Origin: JAITWN01 sp964384095
GTDB lineage: Bacteria > Pseudomonadota > Gammaproteobacteria > SZUA-140
Length of the DNA stretch: 24,345 nucleotides
Assembly (NCBI GenBank): GCA_964384095.1
Contig: CAYLKC010000022.1
Location: 1 to 24,345, forward strand
Direction: 5' to 3'
The notes beneath the pieces are model-generated. The model searched no databases. It was not told the origin of the DNA and was given only the letters and a program-made list of their open reading frames with translations. This document shows, piece by piece, positions 17,029 through 24,036 of the stretch. The number at the start of each line of letters is the position of its first letter. Positions within the stretch are counted from its first letter, which is position 1. Both the position numbers and the translations under genes were made by a program.

Positions 17029-18039
17029 TTACTTGATCAGCGCTCGTCCGATCGTGTTGGTGTCGGCGCCGAACCAGATCGAGCGGGTGTCGGCATCGAA
17101 CACCATGTGGCGCACCGTGCCGCCGCCGCTGCCGATCTCGACCGGGTCGGTAAAGCGCTGCGTCTTCGGATCGAAGCCGACGAAGCGGTTCGGCTGCATG
17201 CCGGTCTCGACGAACCACAGCCGGCCGCGATCGTCGCTGGTCATCGCATACGGGTGCGATTGCGCCTTGCCCGGCGCGCGCCATTCCTTTATATCTCCGC
17301 TCGCGGTGTCGTAGCGGCCGAGATAGCCGTCGGCGTAATCGACATACCAGACCATGCCGTCGCCGGTCAGCGCCATGCGGCGCGGGCGCGTCTCCTTGCG
17401 CGGCAGCACGATCTCCTCGACCTCTCCATTGGCATTCACCGTCGCCAGCCGGTTCGTACCGAACAGCACCACCCACGGCCGGTCATTCATATCGACGAGC
17501 AGGCCGTACGGGCGCGACGACGGCGTCGGCACGTCGTAGAGCGTGACCTCGCGCGTGCCGGTGTCGAGGAAGCCGATCTGGTTCGCGTGCTGCAGCGTAA
17601 ACCAGATATCGCCGTCGCTGGTGAAGTCCATCGTGTGCGCGTCGCCGCGGCCGTCGCCGGGCATCATGATCTTCTCGATCGCGCCGGTGTCGGGATCGAG
17701 GAGGCCGATGTGGCGCGCGCGGTTGCCGGCGTACCACGCGCCGCGCGCATCGCTGATCACGGTATGCGGACCGGCGCCGGCCTCGAGGTCGTAACGCCTG
17801 AACTCGCCGGTCTTCGGGTTCAGCGTTGCAACATAGTCGCCGACCTGGCCGACGAACCAGATCCGCTCGGGCCCGCCGACCCACGGGTCGCGCGGCCGGG
17901 TGTTGTCCCACGGCACCTTCCACTCGGTGATCTCGAGCGGCGCCGAGCCGCCGGCAACGGCGCCACCCGGGACGGCGATCAATGCGACGGCCAACAGGAT
18001 GGCGAAGAACAGGGTGGGGCGCTGCGAATCCTTGAGCAT
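17029..18039 (-). CDS. Vgb-like (streptogramin lyase family) secreted beta-propeller
   Basis: The 336-aa protein has an N-terminal signal peptide (about 9-30, ending AVAG) followed by repeated propeller blades with the family's pattern of DGxxWF endings: GDIWFTLQ, GMVWYVDY, GRLWFVETG and RSIWFGAD. Vgb itself linearises streptogramin B antibiotics in the cytoplasm using a His/Glu/His set; His262, Glu278 and His311 are possible counterparts here, but I cannot align them with certainty. Export and the absence of other resistance genes argue for a different periplasmic role. The ATG at 18037-18039 has a strong AGGAGG. The DUF6544-like gene follows 8 bp downstream. Confidence 0.78.
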   Translation of the reverse strand: MLKDSQRPTLFFAILLAVALIAVPGGAVAGGSAPLEITEWKVPWDNTRPRDPWVGGPERIWFVGQVGDYVATLNPKTGEFRRYDLEAGAGPHTVISDARGAWYAGNRARHIGLLDPDTGAIEKIMMPGDGRGDAHTMDFTSDGDIWFTLQHANQIGFLDTGTREVTLYDVPTPSSRPYGLLVDMNDRPWVVLFGTNRLATVNANGEVEEIVLPRKETRPRRMALTGDGMVWYVDYADGYLGRYDTASGDIKEWRAPGKAQSHPYAMTSDDRGRLWFVETGMQPNRFVGFDPKTQRFTDPVEIGSGGGTVRHMVFDADTRSIWFGADTNTIGRALIK

Positions 18040-18104
18040 GTCGGGCCTCCTTGAAGCGGATGATCTACCAGCCTAAGGGCTGAGGGCGTATCGATCAATG
18101 TTGG

Positions 18105-18179
18105 TAGAATGATACAGCTACGCTCCAGCCCGAAGCGCTGATAGAAGCGATGGGCGCGGATGATGTCGGCAGGCGGATC
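18105..18179 (-). pseudogene. Possible remnant of an acetyltransferase (GNAT) 3' end
   Basis: Between the dioxygenase stop and the Vgb-like gene the minus strand reads DPPADIIRAHRFYQRFGLE without interruption. The AHRFYQRFGLE part resembles the C-terminal beta-strand region of GNAT acetyltransferases (A-x-x-F-Y-x-x-x-G-F-E). No start codon or upstream acetyltransferase sequence precedes it; the frame upstream is just the other frame of the dioxygenase gene. It may be a leftover of a deleted gene or chance. Confidence 0.25.
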
Positions 18180-18996
18180 ACAGGCGATGCGCACTCGCGC
18201 CGAAGCGGAACCCCGATTGCACGCTGCCCATGACCTCGCCATGGAAGGCCCGCTCGCCCGCCTCGTCGTGCGCCGCGCCGGCAACGACATGCAGCGGCAG
18301 GAGGTGTTCCTCGCGCGGATGCGATTCGCGACCGCCCGGCGCCGCCTGCCAGCTGGCGAGCCGCTGCGCACGCGCATCGCCGGTCATCGCGACGGTCTCG
18401 AACAGCCAGTCGTCGAAGCGTACCGAATCCGGATCGACCGGTCCGCCGTTGCGGCGGAAACGGCGCATGTTGTGATAGCTCATGCCGCTGCCGATGATTA
18501 GCACGCCTTCGTCCCGCAGCGGCGCCAGCGCCCGGCCGAGCGCCAGGTGCGCCTGCGGATCGAGATCCGTGCGCAAGGACAGTTGCACGACCGGGATATC
18601 GGCGTCCGGGAAGGCGAGTTTCATCGGGATGAACACCCCGTGATCGAGACCGCGCGCGTCATCGGTGGCATGCGCGATGCCGTTCTCGTGCAGCAGTGTC
18701 TGTATCCGCTGCGCCAGCGCCGGCGAGCCGGCCGCGGGCCAGGTTAATTGGTAGGTCGATTGCGGAAAGCCGTAGTAATCGAACAGCAGCCCGGGGCGGG
18801 GCGCGGTGTTCACCGTGAACACCGGCCCCTCCCAGTGCGCCGAAACCACCAGCAGCGCCGCGGGCCGCGCGCCGGCCTCGTGTTCGAGCGCACGCAACCA
18901 CGCCGCCATGTCGTCCCAGGCGTCGGCCGGTTCCCACGCCATGAAGAAGCAGGGGCCGGCGCCATGCGGGATATAAAGGGTCGGAAACGTCGTCAT
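18178..18996 (-). CDS. LigB-family extradiol dioxygenase (4,5-DOPA dioxygenase / YgiD type)
   Basis: Members open catechol rings with a non-haem metal. The 272-aa protein is typical in length. Candidate metal ligands are His11 (YIPHGAGP), His54 (VVSAHWEG) and His231 (REEHLLPLH), with His119 (GLDHGVFIP) as likely catalytic base; SGMSYHNM is at 170-177. The start at 18996 has a clear GGGAG and places HG near the N-terminus as in the family. An ATG at 19029 that overlaps the DoxX stop (ATGA) would add 11 residues and is an alternative. It is co-directional with doxX and divergent from the LysR gene, which probably controls both. The natural substrate is not known. Confidence 0.85.
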   Translation of the reverse strand: MTTFPTLYIPHGAGPCFFMAWEPADAWDDMAAWLRALEHEAGARPAALLVVSAHWEGPVFTVNTAPRPGLLFDYYGFPQSTYQLTWPAAGSPALAQRIQTLLHENGIAHATDDARGLDHGVFIPMKLAFPDADIPVVQLSLRTDLDPQAHLALGRALAPLRDEGVLIIGSGMSYHNMRRFRRNGGPVDPDSVRFDDWLFETVAMTGDARAQRLASWQAAPGGRESHPREEHLLPLHVVAGAAHDEAGERAFHGEVMGSVQSGFRFGASAHRL

Positions 18997-19025
18997 CGGA
19001 GTCTCCCGGTTGATTCGGCGGTCGC

Positions 19026-19499
19026 TCATATCCGTACGCCGAGTCTGCGGTCGAGCGACCATTCACCACCGCCGCGCACGAAGATCGCCAGCGCCAGGAC
19101 CGCCCACATCAGAGGATACTCGATACCGCCCTGGGTCCAGAAAAAGCCGTTCGGGATATGCACGGTCAGCGCGACCACGAGCAGACCGGCGATCGCAAGC
19201 GCGACCGGACGGGTCAGCAGCCCGAGCACCAGCGCGATGCCGCCGAAGAATTCGATGCCGCCGGCAAGTGCCGCCCAGAACACGCCGGGGGACATCCCGA
19301 GCGCGCCTTCGAAGAATTGCCCGGTGCCGGCCAGTCCGCCGCCGCCGAACCACCCGAACAGCTTCTGGGCGCCGTGCGGAATCAGCATCAGGCCGGTGAC
19401 GATGCGCACCATCGGCCAGGCATAGGGCGTCGCGCGGTCGAGCGCGGCGGAGACGCCGGGGACGGAGAGGGGGCGCGAGGTCTGTACGTTCGTATTCAT
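19026..19499 (-). CDS. DoxX-family membrane protein
   Basis: The 157-aa protein has four hydrophobic segments (about 30-48, 73-92, 98-116 and 127-142) and the DoxX features RIVTGLMLIPHGAQKLFGWFG near the N-terminus and GGIEFFGGIALVLGLLTRP in the middle. DoxX proteins are inner-membrane proteins often found with oxidoreductases; a biochemical role is not settled. The ATG at 19497-19499 follows AAGGAG. Its stop is overlapped by, or lies 29 bp before, the dioxygenase start. It is transcribed away from the LysR gene, sharing the 19500-19599 control region. Confidence 0.88.
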   Translation of the reverse strand: MNTNVQTSRPLSVPGVSAALDRATPYAWPMVRIVTGLMLIPHGAQKLFGWFGGGGLAGTGQFFEGALGMSPGVFWAALAGGIEFFGGIALVLGLLTRPVALAIAGLLVVALTVHIPNGFFWTQGGIEYPLMWAVLALAIFVRGGGEWSLDRRLGVRI

Positions 19500-19571
19500 G
19501 GTTTGTCTCCTTGTTGAGTGTCGGATCTTCGGTCACGGGCGCGGTGGCCCTGTGATGTTGACTGTATCGTC

Positions 19572-19628
19572 GTTTCCATTTTGTAAATAGTCGGCTAGAA
19601 TGGAACACATGGTTGATAAAATGGAAAC
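19572..19628. promoter_or_regulatory. Putative LysR operator in the doxX / lysR control region
   Basis: GTTTCCATTTT (19572-19582) and AAAATGGAAAC (19618-19628) form a perfect 11-bp inverted repeat. A third half-site, GAATGGAAC (19599-19607), lies 21 bp before the right arm in direct orientation. Within it, TAGAAT (19596-19601) could be a -10 box for the regulator gene, and TTTACA (minus strand, 19587-19582) a -35 for doxX. This is where an autoregulated LysR protein would be expected to bind. Confidence 0.5.
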
Positions 19629-20544
19629 CATAGGCGGGGCCGTTGAGGACGTGCGCGCGTTCTGTGCCGTCATCGAACTCGGGACCATCTCGGCCGCCGC
19701 GCGCCGGCTCGGCGAGACCAAGGGCGGTGTCAGCCGGCGCATCTCGCGGCTCGAGCGCCGACTCGGGGCCGGCCTGCTGACGCGCACGCCGCGCGCGGTC
19801 AGCGCGACCGAGGAAGGGCAGGCCTTCTTCGCGAAGGCGCAGGATGCGCTGGCGCTGCTCGACGAGGCCGCCGAGGGCGCGCGGCAATCGCGCGTGGTGC
19901 CTCGAGGTCACCTGCGCATCACTGCGCCACACGATATCGGACTCGATGTATTGCCGGAGCTGCTGACCGCGTTCCGCGCCGAGCAGCCGCAGATCACCGT
20001 CGAACTGCTGCTCAGCGACGTCACCCTCGACCTCGCCGCGAACCGCATCGACCTCGCGCTGCGCGCGACCACCGGACCGCTGCCGGACATGGGTTATCGC
20101 GCGACGACGCTGATCGATCTCCGCATCGGCCTGTACGCCGCGCCATCTTACCTCGCCGGGTCTCCGCCGCCGCAGACGCCCGCCGACCTCGCATCGCACG
20201 CGCTGGTCACGAGCCGCGAGACCGCGCGCGGCGCAGCGCGCCTCGCGCTGACCAACGACAAGGGACGCCGCGCCGAGGTGCAGTACAGTCCCGCGATGTA
20301 TGTCAGCGACTTCGCCGGCGCGCATCGCCTGCTGCTCGCCGGCGCCGGCATCGGCGCGATCCCCGACCTCGTCGCGGCGCGCTCAATCGCCGCCGGCCTG
20401 CTCGTGCCGGTGTTGCCCGGCTGGAGCGTGGCACGCGCGCAGCTGCACGCGATCAGCGTCGCGGGGCGGGATGCGCCGGCGCGGGTGAGGATATTTCAGC
20501 AATTCATGAAGGAACGACTGGCGAGCCTGATCGCCGCGGGATAG
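19600..20544 (+). CDS. LysR-family transcriptional regulator
   Basis: The protein (314 aa from 19600) has an N-terminal winged-helix DNA-binding domain, with VEDVRAFCAVIELGTISAAA and TKGGVSRRISRLERRLG, then a substrate-binding domain starting LRITAPHDIG and ending FQQFMKERL. Three ATGs lie close together (19600, 19609, 19621); none has a good ribosome site. Family alignments would favour one of the later two, since conserved sequence starts near VEDVRAF, so the true start may be up to 21 bp further in. It is divergent from doxX-dioxygenase, the usual arrangement for a LysR regulator and its target. The inducer is unknown. Confidence 0.88.
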   Translation: MEHMVDKMETIGGAVEDVRAFCAVIELGTISAAARRLGETKGGVSRRISRLERRLGAGLLTRTPRAVSATEEGQAFFAKAQDALALLDEAAEGARQSRVVPRGHLRITAPHDIGLDVLPELLTAFRAEQPQITVELLLSDVTLDLAANRIDLALRATTGPLPDMGYRATTLIDLRIGLYAAPSYLAGSPPPQTPADLASHALVTSRETARGAARLALTNDKGRRAEVQYSPAMYVSDFAGAHRLLLAGAGIGAIPDLVAARSIAAGLLVPVLPGWSVARAQLHAISVAGRDAPARVRIFQQFMKERLASLIAAG

Positions 20545-20561
20545 TGCCCCGGGTCAGCGAT

Positions 20562-21281
20562 TCACAGGCCCTTCGCGATCAGCACGAGCGCGCTCGCGGT
20601 GGAGATCACGAGTACCGCGGCGCGGGTGTAGCCGCGGTCGAGCAGGCCCGCGATCGGCGCGGCGAGGACGTAGCCGGCAAGAAAGCCGGGGATCAGGTAC
20701 AGGCCGAGACGCAGTTCATGCGCGCCGAAATGACCGGCGAGGTGCAGGAACGCGACCATCATCACCGACGACAGGAAATACAGAAAGCCGAGCGACGCTC
20801 GCAGCGTGCGGCCGTCCTCGTGCTGATACAGCAGCGCCAGCACCGGCGCGCCGATCGCCGCCGTCGTGCCCATGAAGCCGGACAGTGTGCCCGCGGCCGC
20901 AAGGCTCGGCCGGGTGAACGGGATCCGGGTCCCGATGGCGGTGATCGCGACCGCCAGCAGCACCAGCGTGCCGAACAGCACACCGGCGCGATCGAGCGGG
21001 ACGGCCGACAGACTCAGCGCGCCGAGCACGGTCCCGGCGACCAGGCCTGCGACCAGTATCTTCATGTTCAGGAAGTTGATGTGCCGCCGTCCGCGCCAGG
21101 CCATCAGCGTCGACAGCGCGAGGCTCGCGAAGATCACCGGCCCCGGGATCAGTTCGAGGCTGATCAGGCCGAGTAGCGGGACGATGATCAGTCCCGCGCC
21201 GAGGCCAGTCGATGCCTGCAGGATCGCACCGAGCGTGATGACGCCGGCGCAGAGGGCGAGACTGACGATCGTGATCTCCAT
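20562..21281 (-). CDS. TauE/SafE-family permease
   Basis: The 239-aa protein is mostly hydrophobic, with about seven membrane segments and the duplicated family layout: STGLGAGLIIVPLLGL in the first half and LSGFMGTTAAIGAPVLALLYQ in the second. The family includes exporters of sulfite, sulfoacetate and related anions; the substrate here is not known. It follows tag by 12 bp on the same strand and converges with the LysR gene 17 bp away. No strong ribosome site is visible, so translation may depend on the preceding gene. Confidence 0.86.
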   Translation of the reverse strand: MEITIVSLALCAGVITLGAILQASTGLGAGLIIVPLLGLISLELIPGPVIFASLALSTLMAWRGRRHINFLNMKILVAGLVAGTVLGALSLSAVPLDRAGVLFGTLVLLAVAITAIGTRIPFTRPSLAAAGTLSGFMGTTAAIGAPVLALLYQHEDGRTLRASLGFLYFLSSVMMVAFLHLAGHFGAHELRLGLYLIPGFLAGYVLAAPIAGLLDRGYTRAAVLVISTASALVLIAKGL

Positions 21282-21293
21282 CCGGGCAGATGG

Positions 21294-21884
21294 CTACCGA
21301 CACAGCTCGCGATGGCGAAAACAGTCAGTGACATGGTCATTGACCATGCCGATCGCCTGCATGAACGCATAGCAGATCGTCGAGCCGACGAAGTTGAAGC
21401 CGCGCTTCTTCAGGTCCTTGCTGAGCCGGTCGGAGAGTTCGGTGCGCGCCGGGATGTCCGCGAGGCGCTTCCTGTTGTTTTGCAGCGGCGCCCCGTCGAC
21501 ATAGTCCCACAGGAAGGCATCGAGCGAGCCGAATTCCTCGCGGAGTTCGAGCGTCGCCCGCGCGTTGCGGATCGCCGATTCGATCTTGAGCCGGTTGCGC
21601 ACGATGCCCGGGTCATTCATGAGCCGCGCGACATCGCGTTTGGTGTAGCGCGCGATGCGCTCGCAGTCGAAGCCGTCGAAGGCCTTGCGGTAGTTCTCGC
21701 GCTTCTTCAGGATCGTCAGCCAGCTCAGCCCCGCCTGCGCGCCATCGAGGATCAGGGACTCGAACAGCCGGCGGTCGTCATGGAGCGGGACGCCCCATTC
21801 CTCGTCGTGGTAGGTGACGTAGAGGGGATCGTTGCCGCACCAGGCGCAGCGGGTGGGGGCGGCTTTGTTGCGCGCAGCTGACAA
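21294..21884 (-). CDS. tag: DNA-3-methyladenine glycosylase I
   Basis: Tag excises 3-methyladenine from alkylated DNA. The family zinc site is visible: Cys13 (TRCAWCG), His26 (YVTYHDEEW), His184 and Cys188 (NDHVTDC), with spacings (13 and 4) equal to E. coli Cys4/His17/His175/Cys179. The position of the E. coli substrate-contacting Glu38 appears to be Asp47 here (LDGAQAGLSW), a conservative change. No ATG lies near the expected N-terminus. The TTG at 21884 is chosen because GAGGAC precedes it at good distance, inside the last codons of rsgA, and it gives 196 aa against 187 in E. coli. It starts 1 bp after the rsgA stop, so translation is probably coupled. Confidence 0.9.
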   Translation of the reverse strand: MSAARNKAAPTRCAWCGNDPLYVTYHDEEWGVPLHDDRRLFESLILDGAQAGLSWLTILKKRENYRKAFDGFDCERIARYTKRDVARLMNDPGIVRNRLKIESAIRNARATLELREEFGSLDAFLWDYVDGAPLQNNRKRLADIPARTELSDRLSKDLKKRGFNFVGSTICYAFMQAIGMVNDHVTDCFRHRELCR

Positions 21885-21885
21885 A

Positions 21886-22956
21886 CTAGTTGTCCTCGAG
21901 ATTCTTCTTGACCGACTTGATGAACCGACCAAAATCCTTGTCCTTTTTGCGCTTCTCGGCCAAGGACATTTGGTGATATTCGGACTCACGCTTCAACTTG
22001 AAAAAGTTCTCGTAGTGCTCCCTGTCAATATCACCCGACTCCAGGGCCTGCAAAACAGCGCAGCCCGGCTCATTGGTATGCGTGCAATCCCGGAACCGGC
22101 AGCGACCGGCGCGCGCCATGATATCTGCATAGCTCTCCTCGATTGCGTCCCCGGCACCCAGCACACCGAACTCACGCATTCCGGGGTTGTCGATAACCAT
22201 TGACCCGTTATCAAGGACGATAAGCTCACGGCGAACGGTGGTATGCCGCCCTTCCCCTGTGCCGCTGACCACTTTCGTTTCCAGCACCTCGCGGCCGACC
22301 AAACCGTTAATGAGGGTACTCTTGCCGACTCCCGAAGAGCCTGCAAAGCAGTAAGTCTTTCCGGGCTCAAGGGCGCCCCGCAATTCGGTCATCCCTTCCC
22401 GGGTGACATTACTTAGCGTCAACACCGGAACGTCGATTCCTGCGTTCCTGATCTGCGCGATGAGAGCAGAGACATCCGCCGGCTCCACCAGATCGGTCTT
22501 GGTGAGGAGAATGCGGGGCGTTGCGCCGCCATCCCTTGTCATCACGAGGTAGCGTTCCAGTCGCTTGAGATTGAAGTCGTAATGGCAGGACTGCACGATG
22601 AAAACGACATCGATATTCGCCGCAATCATCTGAGTCTCTACCGATTCGCCCGCAGCCTTGCGCCGCAGGCAGGTCTTGCGTGCCAGAACGCCATGTATCA
22701 TCCCGAATTGACCGGCCGGGGGCCTTTCGACACATACCCAGTCGCCGACGCAAGGCAATTCCGCTGAAGACACCGACTGATGCATATACTTCCCGGAAAG
22801 CTTCGCCCGGAAGGCCCCAGTCTCGTTGAGCAATAGCCACTGATCGCGGTCCACGGCTGCAACGCGCCCAACACCGCCAGCGGGGTCACAACCTGGTTGC
22901 GCCTGCTTCTCGAACCAGTCATCCCAGCCCAACGCTTCAAGTCCTGGATTTTTCAT
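21886..22956 (-). CDS. rsgA: RsgA-like circularly permuted GTPase
   Basis: RsgA matures the 30S ribosomal subunit using GTP. The 356-aa protein has an OB-fold N-terminus, then permuted G motifs in the order G4 (TKTD, 152-155), G1 (GSSGVGKS, 206-213), G2 (GRHTT, 236-240) and G3 (DNPG, 256-259), followed by the zinc knuckle Cys286, Cys291, His293, Cys299. The N-terminus LEALGWDDWFEKQ marks a branch distinct from E. coli RsgA, often an extra copy. Base composition is clearly less GC-rich than genes to its left. Its ATG lies about 25 bp after an attC-like site and its stop is 1 bp from tag. Whether this is the cell's only rsgA or an acquired paralogue cannot be told from the window. Confidence 0.9.
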   Translation of the reverse strand: MKNPGLEALGWDDWFEKQAQPGCDPAGGVGRVAAVDRDQWLLLNETGAFRAKLSGKYMHQSVSSAELPCVGDWVCVERPPAGQFGMIHGVLARKTCLRRKAAGESVETQMIAANIDVVFIVQSCHYDFNLKRLERYLVMTRDGGATPRILLTKTDLVEPADVSALIAQIRNAGIDVPVLTLSNVTREGMTELRGALEPGKTYCFAGSSGVGKSTLINGLVGREVLETKVVSGTGEGRHTTVRRELIVLDNGSMVIDNPGMREFGVLGAGDAIEESYADIMARAGRCRFRDCTHTNEPGCAVLQALESGDIDREHYENFFKLKRESEYHQMSLAEKRKKDKDFGRFIKSVKKNLEDN

Positions 22957-22981
22957 ATGTGTAGTTCTGCCAGTTATTTGC

Positions 22982-23058
22982 GCATAACAACCAAGATCTG
23001 TGGTGGAAGTAAAGGGCGTGTCAACAAGCTTACGTCTATATGGATCGACTTGTTAGGG
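22982..23058 (-). repeat. attC-like integron recombination site (site C)
   Basis: Read on the minus strand, the site starts with CCCTAAC (23058-23052; consensus RYYYAAC) and ends with GTTATGC (22988-22982; consensus GTTRRRY, one mismatch), 77 bp in all. TAACAA and TTGTTA form the outer inverted pair. The inner left arm AACAAGTCGATCCATATAGACG aligns with AACAAATCGTTGCAGCGGACG of site A in position and most bases. Recombination would occur at the G/TT of the right-hand box, facing rsgA. Confidence 0.65.
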
Positions 23059-23078
23059 GCTGCAGCCGGCGCTAAAAT
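23050..23078 (+). promoter_or_regulatory. Sigma-70-like promoter for the antitoxin gene
   Basis: TTGTTA (23050-23055) and TAAAAT (23073-23078) are separated by exactly 17 bp, a good sigma-70 pair (4/6 and 5/6 to consensus). The -35 lies inside the left box of attC-like site C. Transcription would start near 23085, 22 bp before the antitoxin ATG. Confidence 0.55.
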
Positions 23079-23106
23079 GCCTAAACTGCTGATTCCGGGA
23101 GGCCTT

Positions 23107-23358
23107 ATGGCGAGCAAACCCCTTGAGCGGCTGCGTTCAGAACTTTTGGCTCTTTCCGAACCCGAGCGGGCAGAACCGGCACACTATCTGATAAAAAGTC
23201 TCGATGCGCCCCGGGATACCGGTGTCGAGGATGCGTGGGATCGAGAAATCTTGCGGCGGATCGCCGAAGTGGACACTGGCCAGGCAAAATTTCTGGATCG
23301 GGCAGAATTCCGGAGGAGAATGCGGCGACAAGATCCGGGGTTACTGAAGCGTCAATGA
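23107..23358 (+). CDS. Orphan addiction-module antitoxin (PF09720-like)
   Basis: The 83-aa protein fits the small 'putative addiction module component' family, whose members neutralise RelE/ParE-type toxins: an N-terminal LERLRSELLALSEPERAE helix, then YLIKSLDAP, a central VEDAWDREILRRIAEVDTG and a basic C-terminus FRRRMRR. The ATG follows GGGAGG (23096-23101) and its own promoter. No ParE/RelE toxin gene follows: the next 250 bp hold only a 31-codon frame starting in an ATGA overlap and without toxin features. It stands antisense to its cassette, between attC-like sites C and B. Either the toxin was lost or the antitoxin acts against a toxin elsewhere. Confidence 0.72.
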   Translation: MASKPLERLRSELLALSEPERAEPAHYLIKSLDAPRDTGVEDAWDREILRRIAEVDTGQAKFLDRAEFRRRMRRQDPGLLKRQ

Positions 23359-23521
23359 TCTGCGTGATCTCTGCTGCGTATTTGCTCCAGCCTGCTTTAG
23401 CCATACTACCATCCTTGTGGAGCCCGGTCGCTTTGAGGCAGTGGTCTTAGCGAGCAATCTCTCGAAAAAACTCATAAGAGAGAGTGTCTAGCATCACGGC
23501 CGCCATGTTGGCTGGTGTGCC

Positions 23522-23592
23522 CTCTAATGTAGAACTCACCGGCGCTGCGCGGCTTTATCGCGTAGCAGTCCGTGTGGACTGCCGGGCTAGGA
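23522..23592 (-). repeat. Degenerate attC-like site (site B)
   Basis: On the minus strand the 71-bp element runs from TCCTAGC (23592-23586; RYYYAAC with two mismatches) to ATTAGAG (23528-23522; GTTRRRY with the crossover G changed to A). Inside is GCAGTCC/GGACTGC (23565-23571, 23576-23582) and the segment GCGATAAAGCCGCGCAGCGCC, which I recognise from cassette sites of mobile and chromosomal integrons. Changes at both boxes suggest a decayed, probably inactive site. It lies 19 bp after the lipoprotein stop, where a cassette's own site belongs. The GCAGTCC hairpin might also help end the lipoprotein transcript. Confidence 0.5.
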
Positions 23593-23610
23593 GGAATGCT
23601 GTCCGCACGG

Positions 23611-24030
23611 TCAGCGAAAATTTGTAGCGCCAGAATAATTTGGGCGGACGCGTTCATCTGTATAGCAACGAGCACCGCCACTCCCTACTGGCATGTAGCG
23701 GAGGACGCGTCCATCTTTGATGTAGAAGATGTTGTTGCATGCGGCGAAGCGTGACATGCAGTTGCTGAATGCACTGTAGGTCGCGTAGTCGATATTCTTG
23801 CCAGCATAAACATTTCCGCCTCCGGAGCAGCTCCCGAGATTGCCGCCATTGATGTAGTTCCAGATTTCAGTACCATCTGATGTTTGCGTTTTTACGACAG
23901 GTATAGTCAGGAAGAGCGGGTGCAGTTCGAGAAGCGACACAGGCTGACCTACCCAAGAGTCAAGATCTGCCTGTTGAACGGTTGCGCAACCGATTAATGC
24001 TAAGGTGGCTAGCGCGGCGAGATGTTTCAT
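23611..24030 (-). CDS. Small cassette-type lipoprotein of unknown function
   Basis: The 139-aa protein opens with a lipoprotein signal peptide, lipobox Leu-Ile-Gly-Cys15, so it should be acylated and anchored to a membrane facing the periplasm. The mature part contains five or so further cysteines (SCSGG, NCMSRFAACNN, RCYTDE), probably disulfide-bonded, and the phrases DLDSWVGQPV and NNIFYIKDGRVL. I associate this type with short proteins scattered in genomic islands, but I know of no function. The ATG at 24028-24030 has an excellent AGGAGG, placed directly behind attC-like site A, as expected for a cassette gene. Site B follows the stop. Confidence 0.8.
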   Translation of the reverse strand: MKHLAALATLALIGCATVQQADLDSWVGQPVSLLELHPLFLTIPVVKTQTSDGTEIWNYINGGNLGSCSGGGNVYAGKNIDYATYSAFSNCMSRFAACNNIFYIKDGRVLRYMPVGSGGARCYTDERVRPNYSGATNFR

Positions 24031-24036
24031 ATTTCC

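Noticed and set aside
23105..23404. Minus-strand frame beginning MAKAGWSKYAAEITQIIDAS opposite the antitoxin
   Set aside because: Its first 20 residues look protein-like, but the rest is a Pro/Arg-rich shadow of the antitoxin gene and it has no ribosome site.
23355..23450. 31-codon frame starting in an ATGA overlap with the antitoxin, considered as its toxin
   Set aside because: Too short and hydrophobic, without any ParE or RelE feature.
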